Shown: positions 31,001-38,388 of the stretch, one piece after another
Numbering within the stretch: position 1 is the stretch's first letter
How the letters are laid out: each line of letters starts with the position of its first letter
Source of the DNA: a virus
Strand: one strand, 5' to 3'
Virus record (IMG/VR): IMGVR_UViG_3300030333_005072
Span: 8,753-47,772 of that record
Length of the DNA stretch: 39,020 bases
The notes under the pieces: generated by a model
Database searches by the model: none
Told to the model about the DNA's origin: nothing
What the model saw: only the letters and a program-made list of their open reading frames with translations
Program-made: the position numbers and the translations under genes

Positions 31001-33583
31001 TGGCATACCAAAATCTTCATTCATAATATCAAGCCAGTCTTTCCTAATTGGTATAGCTCCATCTGTAGCCTCAGTATATTCTGACGCTTTAGACTTATTG
31101 TTTAATTTCTTACCTGGAGCGTCTTCATACAATATAAATCGAATCCTACCTGCTTTAAGAGAGGTCTTTTCTTCAGGTTTCCAATAATCTGTTTTAATCT
31201 TATTTTTATAAAATTCTGTGTTAGCTTCATATCCATTAGTAAACCATATTTGAGCTCTTTTATTATAGGCTACAGCATTCCCTATAAACTGACTACCAAA
31301 TATATCATTCCTACCTATAGTCCCGTTCATTTCTGCATCCCACATTACATTAGAAAGATATATCTTGTTAAATAGTTTGTCTGCTTCAGCCTTTTTCATA
31401 CCTATCATATCTTTAGCAAACTCTTCTCTCGCCTTTCTAAGAGCCTCAGTATTACTAAACCCTTCTTCTTTAGGCATAGACTTTACAGCTTTATCAACAG
31501 TAGTTTTAATTTTAGCAGAACTTAAATTTTCTATATCTGGGTGATTTTTTACAAATATCATTCTGTCTGCATCACCACGTCCAGAAAAATAATGATAACC
31601 CTTTTTTTCTAGCCCTTTATACCATTCTGTTAATTGTTTATTATAGGCTCGATTTCCAATCATATCCCTATAAGCAGTTAATGGAACCTCTTTATATCTT
31701 CCACCCTCTCTAATTACAACATGATCAATTGTAGCATAAGCTCTATCACCTCTATCTCTAACTACACCATTACGAAGGTCAGCATTTTTCATAGCAATCT
31801 CTATTGGCATTTCAGGGACAGGATTATGCTTCCTGTTTTTAGCTAGATTAATAGGATTGTTTATTTCCAATTCTGCCATTTGAGAAGAAGAATCAATAAT
31901 CCTCCCTTTTTCATCACCAGTTAACTTAGCGACAATGCTAAATTGTTTTGGATTCATTCCATTATTTCTAGTATTAATCCATTGTCTTAAATGACCTGCT
32001 TGTTCTTTATTTAGAGTAGTTTTAAACTCTGCTTCAATAGCCTTAACTAAGTCTTCTGATCTGTTAATCTTAGGAGTCTTTCTATTTTGAAACTTAGTTA
32101 GCAATGCATCTACTTTAACTGCGGCTTCTGTAATCTTAGGCATACTACCCTTATGAACACTAGGTAGACTATAAGTTGCGAAGTTCACTGCCTTTAATGT
32201 TATCTCTGGAGTAGCCACTTCATTTAAATCATTGTCAGACATTTTTGTAGTTTCTTTTGAGATGTCGATATTCTCACTTCTTTCTGGAATAGGTTTTTTA
32301 GAATCAATATCTTTAGAAGGTTTTCCCCATGATATTTGCCCAGCTTTATAATCTTCAGCCTTTTCAGGAGTTAGTAATGTTTCACCAAATTTATTAACCT
32401 TTCCAGTATCCTTAAAACCTTCATCTGGCATTCTATCAGTCTTAGATAATATCTGAGTATGTATAAAGCCAGATTCAGCAGCTGTCCCCCAGATTCTTCC
32501 TGCCTCTTCCTTGACTGCTTTTTTAACAGCAGGTGACAATTCTCCCCAACCAGGAGTAAGTTCAGGATCAAAGTTTAATTCTTCAGGCTTTTTCTCACCT
32601 CTTTTTTTAATATTATGAGTATTCATTTTCTTTAAAAACTCATTACGTCCTCTTGCTACAGCAGATGTCTCCATAGCTCCAAACATACCACCTAGTAAGT
32701 ATTGATAAACCTGCTGAGGAGTAGTATCACCCCTAAAGGTAGAAGGTAGCCCAGTAAATAAAGAACCAGCAAGAGCTCTAATTGCCATATCTTGTTTTTG
32801 TTCTAAAGTTACTATTCTTTTTCCAGTCTCATCTCTTACAAGCGTAACAGGTCTTTTAGCTCCAATTTCCCCTAAGCCTCTAAATACTCCACCTGCTATA
32901 AAACCATGCTTAGCTTGACTTAACATTTCATCTACACCATATTGCCAAGAACTAACAGCAGAAGCAATACCAAGATTAAATGCACCTTCTAATATATGTT
33001 TAGGTTTATCTTCTAATAAAAAGTCACTAACAGTTCTAGAAACACCAGCTCTTTGCTCTATTCCCTTTTTAAGAACACTATTGGCAACTTTAGAGCCATA
33101 ATCAGTAGTCTTCTTAGCAATCGCCATTGGAACAGATAACCTTCCCATTTCAGCAGCTTGAGCAAGTTTATGTGCCCCTATCTTTCTAAAGACTTTGCCA
33201 ACACCTGGTACGAAACCAGCAAATCCAGCCAAATGACCAATACTTCTAGAAATTTGCTCCATGTCACTAGTACCTTCAGCAAACCCAGGGTTCCATGTAG
33301 TTATACCATGAAAGAATCCTTTACCAAACTCACCTACTGTCTTTGCCAGTATATTTCTATCCTCTGGAGCCCTCATATTTTTATCTATGCCATACCATTC
33401 CATATGATCTTCGATACGTTTCGACTCTTTACTTGTATATCTATTTGGATTGTCTTGCCAATGCTTCATCATTCGTAATGTTGAATTGGCATCTAGAGTT
33501 GGGCTAAAGGATGTTTGGTAGTCTAATTTCTTATTGACTGCCCTAGCATATTGTGAAGGTAGTGTCTCATAGTCCCAAGCCAT
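24917..33583 (-). CDS. Giant virion-module protein with DxDGD RNA-polymerase-like motif
   Basis: The 2888-residue protein takes 22% of the window. Residues 1249-1253 are DLDGD within RALGGADLDGDKAFVFFG, the metal-binding signature of double-psi beta-barrel RNA polymerases. HGILMHPRSM just before it resembles the segment preceding NADFDGD in beta' and GxDLDGD in eukaryotic RdRPs. A helix-like AAAGRNQLGPSVVSKQIL ~100 residues later could match the bridge-helix region. A first barrel might lie near residues 900-945 (LLGKYMFH, KSKGVAMMIP). The N-terminal ~340 and C-terminal ~600 residues are helical with hydrophobic stretches, as in ejected proteins. The ATG follows TAGGAAAG. It lies among virion genes, so it may be packaged and injected. 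A multidomain polyvalent or ejection protein is the alternative. Confidence 0.65.
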   Translation of the reverse strand: MAWDYETLPSQYARAVNKKLDYQTSFSPTLDANSTLRMMKHWQDNPNRYTSKESKRIEDHMEWYGIDKNMRAPEDRNILAKTVGEFGKGFFHGITTWNPGFAEGTSDMEQISRSIGHLAGFAGFVPGVGKVFRKIGAHKLAQAAEMGRLSVPMAIAKKTTDYGSKVANSVLKKGIEQRAGVSRTVSDFLLEDKPKHILEGAFNLGIASAVSSWQYGVDEMLSQAKHGFIAGGVFRGLGEIGAKRPVTLVRDETGKRIVTLEQKQDMAIRALAGSLFTGLPSTFRGDTTPQQVYQYLLGGMFGAMETSAVARGRNEFLKKMNTHNIKKRGEKKPEELNFDPELTPGWGELSPAVKKAVKEEAGRIWGTAAESGFIHTQILSKTDRMPDEGFKDTGKVNKFGETLLTPEKAEDYKAGQISWGKPSKDIDSKKPIPERSENIDISKETTKMSDNDLNEVATPEITLKAVNFATYSLPSVHKGSMPKITEAAVKVDALLTKFQNRKTPKINRSEDLVKAIEAEFKTTLNKEQAGHLRQWINTRNNGMNPKQFSIVAKLTGDEKGRIIDSSSQMAELEINNPINLAKNRKHNPVPEMPIEIAMKNADLRNGVVRDRGDRAYATIDHVVIREGGRYKEVPLTAYRDMIGNRAYNKQLTEWYKGLEKKGYHYFSGRGDADRMIFVKNHPDIENLSSAKIKTTVDKAVKSMPKEEGFSNTEALRKAREEFAKDMIGMKKAEADKLFNKIYLSNVMWDAEMNGTIGRNDIFGSQFIGNAVAYNKRAQIWFTNGYEANTEFYKNKIKTDYWKPEEKTSLKAGRIRFILYEDAPGKKLNNKSKASEYTEATDGAIPIRKDWLDIMNEDFGMPSSGQNKSFIVSPNAKRGALLGKYMFHTDLAPADAFMKSKGVAMMIPRSAAKQFGNREIYKMDDIVSGKVEPKVYEMEINHIRGIYSEKQTFHMIQPQRVPKQLLTNLTPWAKENINPKVIEDMFQSIVKTGWDGDPTYTAKLRKLANTKGKWNNEVIEDIAVNIERVNMNELLQVMKMPGKEPAKLAQRVYSEILKVNAKNASEMAASRDIDPEMAENFISEQSDYSSPTERMLKLGDHIGSYMHKYVRDYRMTAMKNYIANQVFRPKLPNSLSARMRPYSYWMRKDRRFKELETKDDIFYLDDAYRNVQLELPEGLIAGKTRMKLGELWDSYGHKPNVKEFLTSVSLRVPMDSISGAHVLKFRGFTGIEGHGILMHPRSMRALGGADLDGDKAFVFFGFKKSWRDAYGKNKMEFLDKEGKISDNKTAPLPEWVRKMYNMPKGSTYRHLLTKTHEGTKKERALKKSQVWMYSPKHRLNISQEAAAGRNQLGPSVVSKQILTSAYAEVKNSPKGYVETWFGKVKPRKNLNYSRELMRSEIAFPSDPLDELGLRSRDHFFEKAFESFFEVEVAKKHKAAWNAGKINKVKAYRGMEIYKTLHDINSAYYGRNWGQGRAHTFDEVMALSDGLNNLPGRSTMLPKMAELVREVDYSDSPFNRISASEVDLLYKTFKKRMETGDYNRLRSLLGRGTFAVPFNPNVGGAKMINTVYTRRLMDWANREALATYKDAEFREIFKGSKWDSAEFWEKANEGGPKGEAFRRYAVEQYVRTAEDFMINDLYDMTSADIISRLASEIPNTDFGRDFIQTSSKFAQHVKDIDHMNFLQRNPNLVKKIKKMQVKDKKVKIEDELTVGEMKAAHQDRSNLDLRIREFKFNIGKGNKWKRPLTVQEAEFFDMLLLSSLNRGPYEQLQRVMKSKKKIRPHEQASYNELLKAVNATNMSRTALGSSAVSDKNVSKFLKEYGKLFREETYPSTEKETAKIQKEVDSYKPKDVEEIKNVDPFEDPYAWVDRVKAKAGTKTTPEMQKVADQLVDNINYYNNSIGEDLNLIARKWLNKDLEAFTLEDFRTMNRHFNDLRSGTWFARMFESFTGNKLSKELSQRHWWMFPRAVNRDLMRHEFKLAHEQGFFTNYKGEVKQGTLAKPTFYIERSQFWNGKATDLALKMEEVQRGVHNEALKKTGMLNTERGRDLYEAAAVIREQGMPQKMRWDPNDPLSMMHKQAYEQVNKEVLERINWKELKDTEIEVQTGTKVEKLTGSQMVERINEALTERNIETMQWIKGDEFFYDRANKTWVKQDITKTTIYKFIQKKKGEPQFYDVAQTQPKIDVNKFVRYINEQFKVGNAIPIEKFGMDGIRKISRSVMLQSGMASKKFKEVLLKNKIMPTGDYPAENYYPHFFDQAGRRRAGEYIKKTIKIINERADWPTNRSDAPKGYQGKVKAEEIQKMLYKYKSIQGEWLTGDIEDFHHFSGALRDIAAKKSNSEHVRWFEQNPSTGNMRSRTSHIPGWRTDPQSYEVYQKNLIDTFHRQIAQILTRKSMEDFYFEFRNKWGKKLTGAWYNYMDLYAQDAMGYPSVIPDYMVNDPNMKLSGTPYKWFADNRVANRLSTIKEKLGISKDTKLPEELRRIDVNDIRHWSNLEAKFSMASLLAHPKSAVANLYGGTLHTMISAGWGNFKNSRNIKFIDLNLPRRIGKDGKEKPWSSMEEVNDWVTKHGVIPEMFLHEIGANPVYGKGRYKDAFNEIVDMIKKDPKVKDSKIRDLATKHGISDSIMDKLSWFMRAPERTLRRDAFVAHYLAARQRFGNADMPLDHPMLIQMAKKGVQATQFLYSAPYRPAFARTALGKVWTRFQLWAWNSVRFRKDIINQAHLHGFMEGTPEFEAFKRMAITDMFVLGMANVFAYSIFESALPAPYSWMQDTSEWLFGDERERDRAFFGAWPSQVAPLQMVTPPILRLGPPSFRAMLSDDWGKISDYYIWTMFPAGRMLRDVKKTIENPSRGIEHATGIPYLQVGREAKKYRDEEIPFGFKSPWE

Positions 33584-33592
33584 TATACTTTC

Positions 33593-35422
33593 CTAATATA
33601 GCTCTCGAGGGCGAGGGTCTTGATTGCTACTCGGAGTATTAAATTTTTGGCCAAATGGACCTATATTAGTCGAAGGTGTAAAAGTTGGGTTAGTAGTAGT
33701 TGTTTCTTCTTGTAGTATTGAGTTCAAATCATCCTCTGTTAAGCTATCTATAATAGTATCAGCAATATCAAGAATATCGTATGCAGCCCAACCCATCATA
33801 CCTACACCAATGACAGAGCTTATACCTTCAGGGAAAACAGCACCTGCTGAACCTATACCCATTTTAGTCCCCCATCTATAAGCGTATGACCAACCTTTCT
33901 TCTTAGCAACTTCTTTCATCATCCATGAAGTTCCTTTCTTCTTCCATATTTCATACATTGTCATAGCAGGCTGTGTAGTTAATTTCTTTTTAAGAGTAGA
34001 GCTTTTCTTTATAGCTTTACTTAATTCATCACTTTTATTCTTTATAACATCATCAGCAGCGTCTTTTATAAGAGCATTTGATTTAGGGTCAAGAATTTCA
34101 GCAGCATCCTTTATAGCCTTAACTTTCATATTCTCTAAAGGTCTTATATTAGTTTTTGCAGTAGTTAAAGCTTTAGAAAGTGCGTCTGTAATTTGGCCTG
34201 TTTTTCTATAATGTGCTAAACCTTCTTTAACAGAAGGGTGCATAAACTCTTTATAAGACCAACCTGCAACTGCAGCATCAATTGCAAAATTACCAGTCAT
34301 TAAATCAGTTGGCTCACTTGGTCCATCACCAGTAGGTATATTAGGTGATATAACTTCACCATCATAAACAGCATCAATATTAGGCTCATCATCACCTACG
34401 CTTTCAAAAAGTCCATATGTCGCAAGAAGAGCAGTTGATGCCAAGGCTTTCTTAGGATGTTGTCTTAATAAAGCAGGAATCTTATTTACAATATTCTTAA
34501 AGGTTCCCCATTTTCCTGTATTCTTAGCAACATCTAGCTCTTTTTTGGCTTTACTTATAGTTTCATCAAATAGATTCATTTGCTCACCAGGCTTAATCTT
34601 ATCCATCGCTTCTTTTAGAAATTTTTCTGCTTTCGTTATGTTACTTTTCTGCATTTTATCTAGACCCCAATAGGTCCCACCAGCGACAGTAGCTGTTCCT
34701 ACAGTACTTAATAAAGGATTATCCCCAATAGCTCCCATAGGGTCTTCCCAGAATGATTCATCTGGAGCTAACCAAGCAGGATCCATATCGTATCCCATAG
34801 CCCCTAAAGATTCTTTTCCACCTTCATTATTATATACTCTCATATACCAATTTGCGAACCCAGGGAGTTCTTTCATCTTCTTGTTTATATCTTCTTTAGA
34901 GTAGCCTTCAGATAATAGTTTATTTTGATAGACCATCATCTGTCTGCCTACTTGTTGGTCCCTACCAGCTTGTAATTTAGGATGAAGTGTCCAAAAATCA
35001 GCAATAGAGAAGTTTTCACCCATTATCTCTTTATACCTTCCTAAACTCTCTGTTTCGCTAAGAGGGCTAAATAGTAGATTATTAACTTTACCATTACCTA
35101 GATCAAACTTACCAATCTCACCAGACATTGTATTGGCCCATTCAATCATACCTTCATTCTTAAGACGTATCTTTTGATCAGCTCTATATTGAGATTGACT
35201 TATGGCCATTTTTTGTAGAGCTACTTTTTCCTTTAAGGCTAACTCTCTTTGAGCCATAGCAGTCTTAATATCCATTATTTTTTCAGCATATTCCTGCTTA
35301 TCTTTTTCAAACTCTAAATTATTATGAGCTATAGCAGCCTTAGTCCCTCTATCTAATCCAGATGATATAGAACGACTTATTATTTCTCCGCCAGTGTATT
35401 TAGGTATAAAGTATTCTGCCAT
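33593..35422 (-). CDS. Putative internal virion/ejection protein
   Basis: The 609-residue protein has a charged, coiled-coil N-terminus (residues ~30-95, Lys/Glu/Gln/Ala) and Gly/Ala-rich hydrophobic stretches near residues ~240-255, ~325-340 and ~525-560 (GIGSAGAVFPEGISSVIGVG). Alternating Lys-rich helices and hydrophobic helices are typical of podovirus proteins that leave the head and build a channel through the cell envelope. No enzyme motif is seen. The ATG has AGGAGAT. It ends 9 bases before the giant gene. Function is inferred from composition and from neighbours. Confidence 0.6.
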   Translation of the reverse strand: MAEYFIPKYTGGEIISRSISSGLDRGTKAAIAHNNLEFEKDKQEYAEKIMDIKTAMAQRELALKEKVALQKMAISQSQYRADQKIRLKNEGMIEWANTMSGEIGKFDLGNGKVNNLLFSPLSETESLGRYKEIMGENFSIADFWTLHPKLQAGRDQQVGRQMMVYQNKLLSEGYSKEDINKKMKELPGFANWYMRVYNNEGGKESLGAMGYDMDPAWLAPDESFWEDPMGAIGDNPLLSTVGTATVAGGTYWGLDKMQKSNITKAEKFLKEAMDKIKPGEQMNLFDETISKAKKELDVAKNTGKWGTFKNIVNKIPALLRQHPKKALASTALLATYGLFESVGDDEPNIDAVYDGEVISPNIPTGDGPSEPTDLMTGNFAIDAAVAGWSYKEFMHPSVKEGLAHYRKTGQITDALSKALTTAKTNIRPLENMKVKAIKDAAEILDPKSNALIKDAADDVIKNKSDELSKAIKKSSTLKKKLTTQPAMTMYEIWKKKGTSWMMKEVAKKKGWSYAYRWGTKMGIGSAGAVFPEGISSVIGVGMMGWAAYDILDIADTIIDSLTEDDLNSILQEETTTTNPTFTPSTNIGPFGQKFNTPSSNQDPRPRELY

Positions 35423-35430
35423 TATATCTC

Positions 35431-36579
35431 CTAATATTTTGGTACTACATATTTAGGTTGTTTAAAATATTCTTTTGAGGTAGTGCTTGCGCTGTCTAAT
35501 TCTTTCTTATACCTGTTAAGAAGCTCTTCATACTCCTTCATTATTGCATCAGATGACTTTTGAGAATTAGTAGGTGTCTCAACTTCCTCTTTAACCTCTA
35601 CAACTTGATTGCTAACCTCTTCCTTATTGGCTTTAGCTTCTGCCCGTTTATCCTTATAATCTGAAACTTTGTCTTTTATGTAATTGTAAACAGGAAACTT
35701 CCAATCTAAAGCCTTTAAATCATCTAGAGGGTTATTAAATGTGCCACTTTCTGGTACTTTCTTTTTGTAACCCTTATTATCAGTTTCCTTACGATTCTTA
35801 CTCATATCTGTATAATTAAGGTTATCCTCACTATACGTATTACCTTCCCAAGAACCTTCACCAGAATCATCTGAACCATCTGAATCGATACTTCCAGCCT
35901 CGCTAGAGAATATATTATTAGCATCATTTAATATGTCGCTAGAAGTTTGAATAGAACTGGTTTCTTTCTTCTTAAATTCACTAAAGCTAGGCTTGCTCAT
36001 ATTAGCATCAGACCTAAGGAGCTCATTAATTAAATCTACATCATCAACGCTTAAACTGCTGCTTTCAAGTTCTTCTTTCTTCTTGTTTTCAGCGATCATT
36101 CTATCTATTTCAGCCTGAGTCTTATATTCAGTTTGACCCTTATTATTAGTACCTTTTATTAAAGGTTCTTTTTCTTTAGCCTTATCAACAATTTCTTGAA
36201 AAGAGCCAAGCTTTTTGTCTAGATTGTTTGCATTTAAATTGCTATTATCAGCAACTATAACTTTATCTTGTACCGCAGCAGTATAAAGCAAAGATGGGTC
36301 TACAATGTTACTACCAAACTCACTTTTTGCAAGTGGATTTACAAAGTTAAAGTTTGACCTTTCCTCTAAGTTTATACCTTTATCAGGCGAAGACTTTTTT
36401 CCTGATGCTATCCATTTATCAAATGCACCTTGAGTCTCCTTACCCCAATCTCCATCAGCACCATATTTGGGTAAATCAAACCCAGCAGCCATAAGCTCCT
36501 TCTGTAACCCTACTATAGAAGTCTTACTTAACTTTGATGGGTCAAAATCGGCCTTACCTTTTAATGAATCTAATTTCAC
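35431..36579 (-). CDS. Virion protein with N-terminal peptidoglycan-binding-like domain
   Basis: In this 382-residue protein, residues ~18-57 (LQKELMAAGF, then YGADGDWGKETQGAFDKW) match PG_binding_1: a Leu/Gln helix, the DGxxGxxT turn and an Ala-Phe helix. The rest is Ser/Asp/Lys/Asn-rich and looks disordered (e.g. ~230-270), with short charged helices near the C-terminus. The start is GTG at 36577-36579, overlapping the previous stop (TAGTG), so reinitiation is likely. No hydrolase residues are visible. It could anchor the ejection apparatus to the cell wall. Confidence 0.6.
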   Translation of the reverse strand: MKLDSLKGKADFDPSKLSKTSIVGLQKELMAAGFDLPKYGADGDWGKETQGAFDKWIASGKKSSPDKGINLEERSNFNFVNPLAKSEFGSNIVDPSLLYTAAVQDKVIVADNSNLNANNLDKKLGSFQEIVDKAKEKEPLIKGTNNKGQTEYKTQAEIDRMIAENKKKEELESSSLSVDDVDLINELLRSDANMSKPSFSEFKKKETSSIQTSSDILNDANNIFSSEAGSIDSDGSDDSGEGSWEGNTYSEDNLNYTDMSKNRKETDNKGYKKKVPESGTFNNPLDDLKALDWKFPVYNYIKDKVSDYKDKRAEAKANKEEVSNQVVEVKEEVETPTNSQKSSDAIMKEYEELLNRYKKELDSASTTSKEYFKQPKYVVPKY

Positions 36580-37097
36580 TAAGATTTAGCTTTCTTAAAG
36601 GCTTTCATAAGCATTTTACCAGGGGCCCATTGACCTTCTCCATAACCTAAACGACTCTTACCTTCTTTAGTGGCCAATCGACCATCTCCTATATCAGCCC
36701 AATAACCAGCTTCTCCACCAGGTATTATAGTTTGTGCAGCTTTCTTTAAGAAACTTGGGTCTTTTTTAGCAGCCTTTAAAACCAGAGAATCTTCATCATA
36801 TTCTAAACCTCTATCTGCAGATTCAGCTGGAGCGTTTTCAGGTCTTTCTTTGAAGTTATATACTTCCTTGCCCTGTAAATCTCTTAAGTGATTAACATAA
36901 GATCTCCATGCATACTCAGTATTTCTACCAAACATAGAGTCTTCTGCTAAAGCATTTCCACTAGAATCTGTAAATCCTAGCCTATTTAACATTTTCTGAA
37001 CTTCCATAACGTCATCGTTATTAGTGACGTCAAAATTAGATGGGTCCATCCAACCTTCTTGAGAAGTTCCTAATTTAAAACTATCCTCATAAGCCAT
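36579..37097 (-). CDS. Virion protein with peptidoglycan-binding-like domain
   Basis: The 172-residue protein begins MAYEDSFKLGTSQEGW. Residues ~22-62 (VMEVQKMLNRLGFTDSSG, then EDSMFGRNTEYAWRSY) match the PG_binding_1 pattern. The C-terminus is Gly/Lys-rich. The ATG at 37097 is set by AAAAGGAGAAAAC; an open frame continues upstream to 37187 but reads through the neighbour's end and lacks a ribosome binding site. It pairs with the next gene, which has a second such domain. Probably part of the wall-penetrating or ejection machinery; not catalytic by visible residues. Confidence 0.6.
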   Translation of the reverse strand: MAYEDSFKLGTSQEGWMDPSNFDVTNNDDVMEVQKMLNRLGFTDSSGNALAEDSMFGRNTEYAWRSYVNHLRDLQGKEVYNFKERPENAPAESADRGLEYDEDSLVLKAAKKDPSFLKKAAQTIIPGGEAGYWADIGDGRLATKEGKSRLGYGEGQWAPGKMLMKAFKKAKS

Positions 37098-37111
37098 TGT
37101 TTTCTCCTTTT

Positions 37112-37648
37112 TTAGCCCATTCCCATACCTTGGCTCATCATTTGACCGCCAAAGTTCATTAATCCGCCACCAACACCAGCTCTCCACTGGTTTGTATTTG
37201 TGACATTAGAGGCAATAGTGCTTGCCCCTGCAGTTCTTGTATTAACATCCATATTAGCAACTTGTCCTAAAAGGTTATTACTAGAATTTATATTATTAGC
37301 AAGCAGTTGATTATACTGCCCTCCAACACTTCCAATAATCTGATTAGCAAACTTATCCTTCCACTGTTTCATTATATTACCCTCATCACTATCAGCAAAT
37401 TCTCTACTTACTGAACGCCAAGTGCTAGCAGTTGTATCTGCAGCTTGTTTCTGTATAACTCCTAACTGAGTTTTCATTAAACCACTATTAGGGTCAATTA
37501 AATCTTGCTGTCTTTGATGTAACTCATCCTGATACGGAGAGTGCATCATTTGCATTATCTGATTAGGGTCTATATCGTCAGGTTTAGAGAACATTCCTCC
37601 AATTATTGAAGTTCCTGCCCCTATTGCCATCATCGTTAATGGATCCAT
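37112..37648 (-). CDS. Small virion-module protein with Gly/Met/Asn-rich ends
   Basis: This 178-residue protein starts with a hydrophobic stretch (MDPLTMMAIGAGTSIIGGMF) and ends in GGGLMNFGGQMMSQGMGMG. The middle is helical, Gln/Asn-rich and contains WRSVSREFADSDEGNIMKQW. A hydrophobic N-terminus plus Gly/Met-rich C-terminus recurs in small phage ejection or head-tail proteins of podoviruses. The ATG follows AGGGAGAT. Family not identified; membrane insertion after ejection is an inference. Confidence 0.6.
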   Translation of the reverse strand: MDPLTMMAIGAGTSIIGGMFSKPDDIDPNQIMQMMHSPYQDELHQRQQDLIDPNSGLMKTQLGVIQKQAADTTASTWRSVSREFADSDEGNIMKQWKDKFANQIIGSVGGQYNQLLANNINSSNNLLGQVANMDVNTRTAGASTIASNVTNTNQWRAGVGGGLMNFGGQMMSQGMGMG

Positions 37649-37691
37649 TTAAATCTCCCTTTTATGACTACATTACGTCTATTAAATATAA

Positions 37692-37871
37692 TTACTTCTT
37701 CTTGTCTTTATCAAGGGATTCTTTCTTAGAATTCTCCTCTTTTTCTATTAATGATAAAACTTCTTGTTCAAGTACTTCAATGGCACCTTGAATTTTATAA
37801 AAAGTTTGTTCAGTTGTTTTTAAAGACTTTCTTAGGTTAGAAAGTTTCTCTTTTCCTTCTTCTATTGTCAT
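37692..37871 (-). CDS. Small coiled-coil protein
   Basis: This 59-residue protein (MTIEEGKEKLSNLRKSLKTT at the start) is a Lys/Glu-rich helix with heptad Leu/Ile spacing across residues ~10-44 and a charged tail ending DKDKKK. The ATG follows AAGGAGAAAAC. It lies between two virion genes with short gaps. Similar small helical proteins in phages act as chaperones or minor virion parts; the role here is unknown. Confidence 0.65.
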   Translation of the reverse strand: MTIEEGKEKLSNLRKSLKTTEQTFYKIQGAIEVLEQEVLSLIEKEENSKKESLDKDKKK

Positions 37872-37883
37872 GTTTTCTCCTTA

Positions 37884-38378
37884 TTAATCTTCGGTCCAAG
37901 AACCAGAAGATGTTGAAGCCTCTTCTTCAGGCTGTGTTACACTTGCATTTGCAAAATCTACAAGTTTTACTGTTTTAGTTGAACCTTCTAAATCTATCTT
38001 AATGTATATATCTCCAGTAGGTTTATCATGGTATAATGTATAACTATTTGTAGCTACTTCATAATTAATTGTTTTAACTGTTAATACTGCCGTATTATGT
38101 GCATTTTGAGGGTCTGACATGGTAATTTCATCCCCTATATCAAAACCAAATCCTCCATTTGTAATCTGGAAGATAGGATTGCCTCCTAAACCAACACTTA
38201 CCAAGGTAGTAAAAGACCCTCCATCTCCATTAGTAGAAGTCATAGGACACTTTACGTTTGTTTGCCCAGCCGTCCAAGCCGATGAAGGTGTTGGATTTAA
38301 AGTTTCTACAGTAAGAACTACCTTTTGACCTGGTATCCCCTTACCTGTGTATGCTTGCGATAAAAGTGTTGATGGCAT
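37884..38378 (-). CDS. Small virion-module protein, beta-rich
   Basis: The 164-residue protein has Thr/Val/Gly-rich beta-type sequence (GQKVVLTVETL, FQITNGGFGFDIGDEITMSD) and a Ser/Glu/Thr-rich tail ending SSGSWTED. No signal peptide or enzyme motif. The pattern NGGFGFDIGDEITM resembles repeated segments in phage structural proteins of marine metagenomes. The ATG follows AAGGAGAATTAA. Probably a head decoration, head-tail or fibre-associated component; inferred from position and composition. Confidence 0.6.
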   Translation of the reverse strand: MPSTLLSQAYTGKGIPGQKVVLTVETLNPTPSSAWTAGQTNVKCPMTSTNGDGGSFTTLVSVGLGGNPIFQITNGGFGFDIGDEITMSDPQNAHNTAVLTVKTINYEVATNSYTLYHDKPTGDIYIKIDLEGSTKTVKLVDFANASVTQPEEEASTSSGSWTED

Positions 38379-38388
38379 TTAATTCTCC

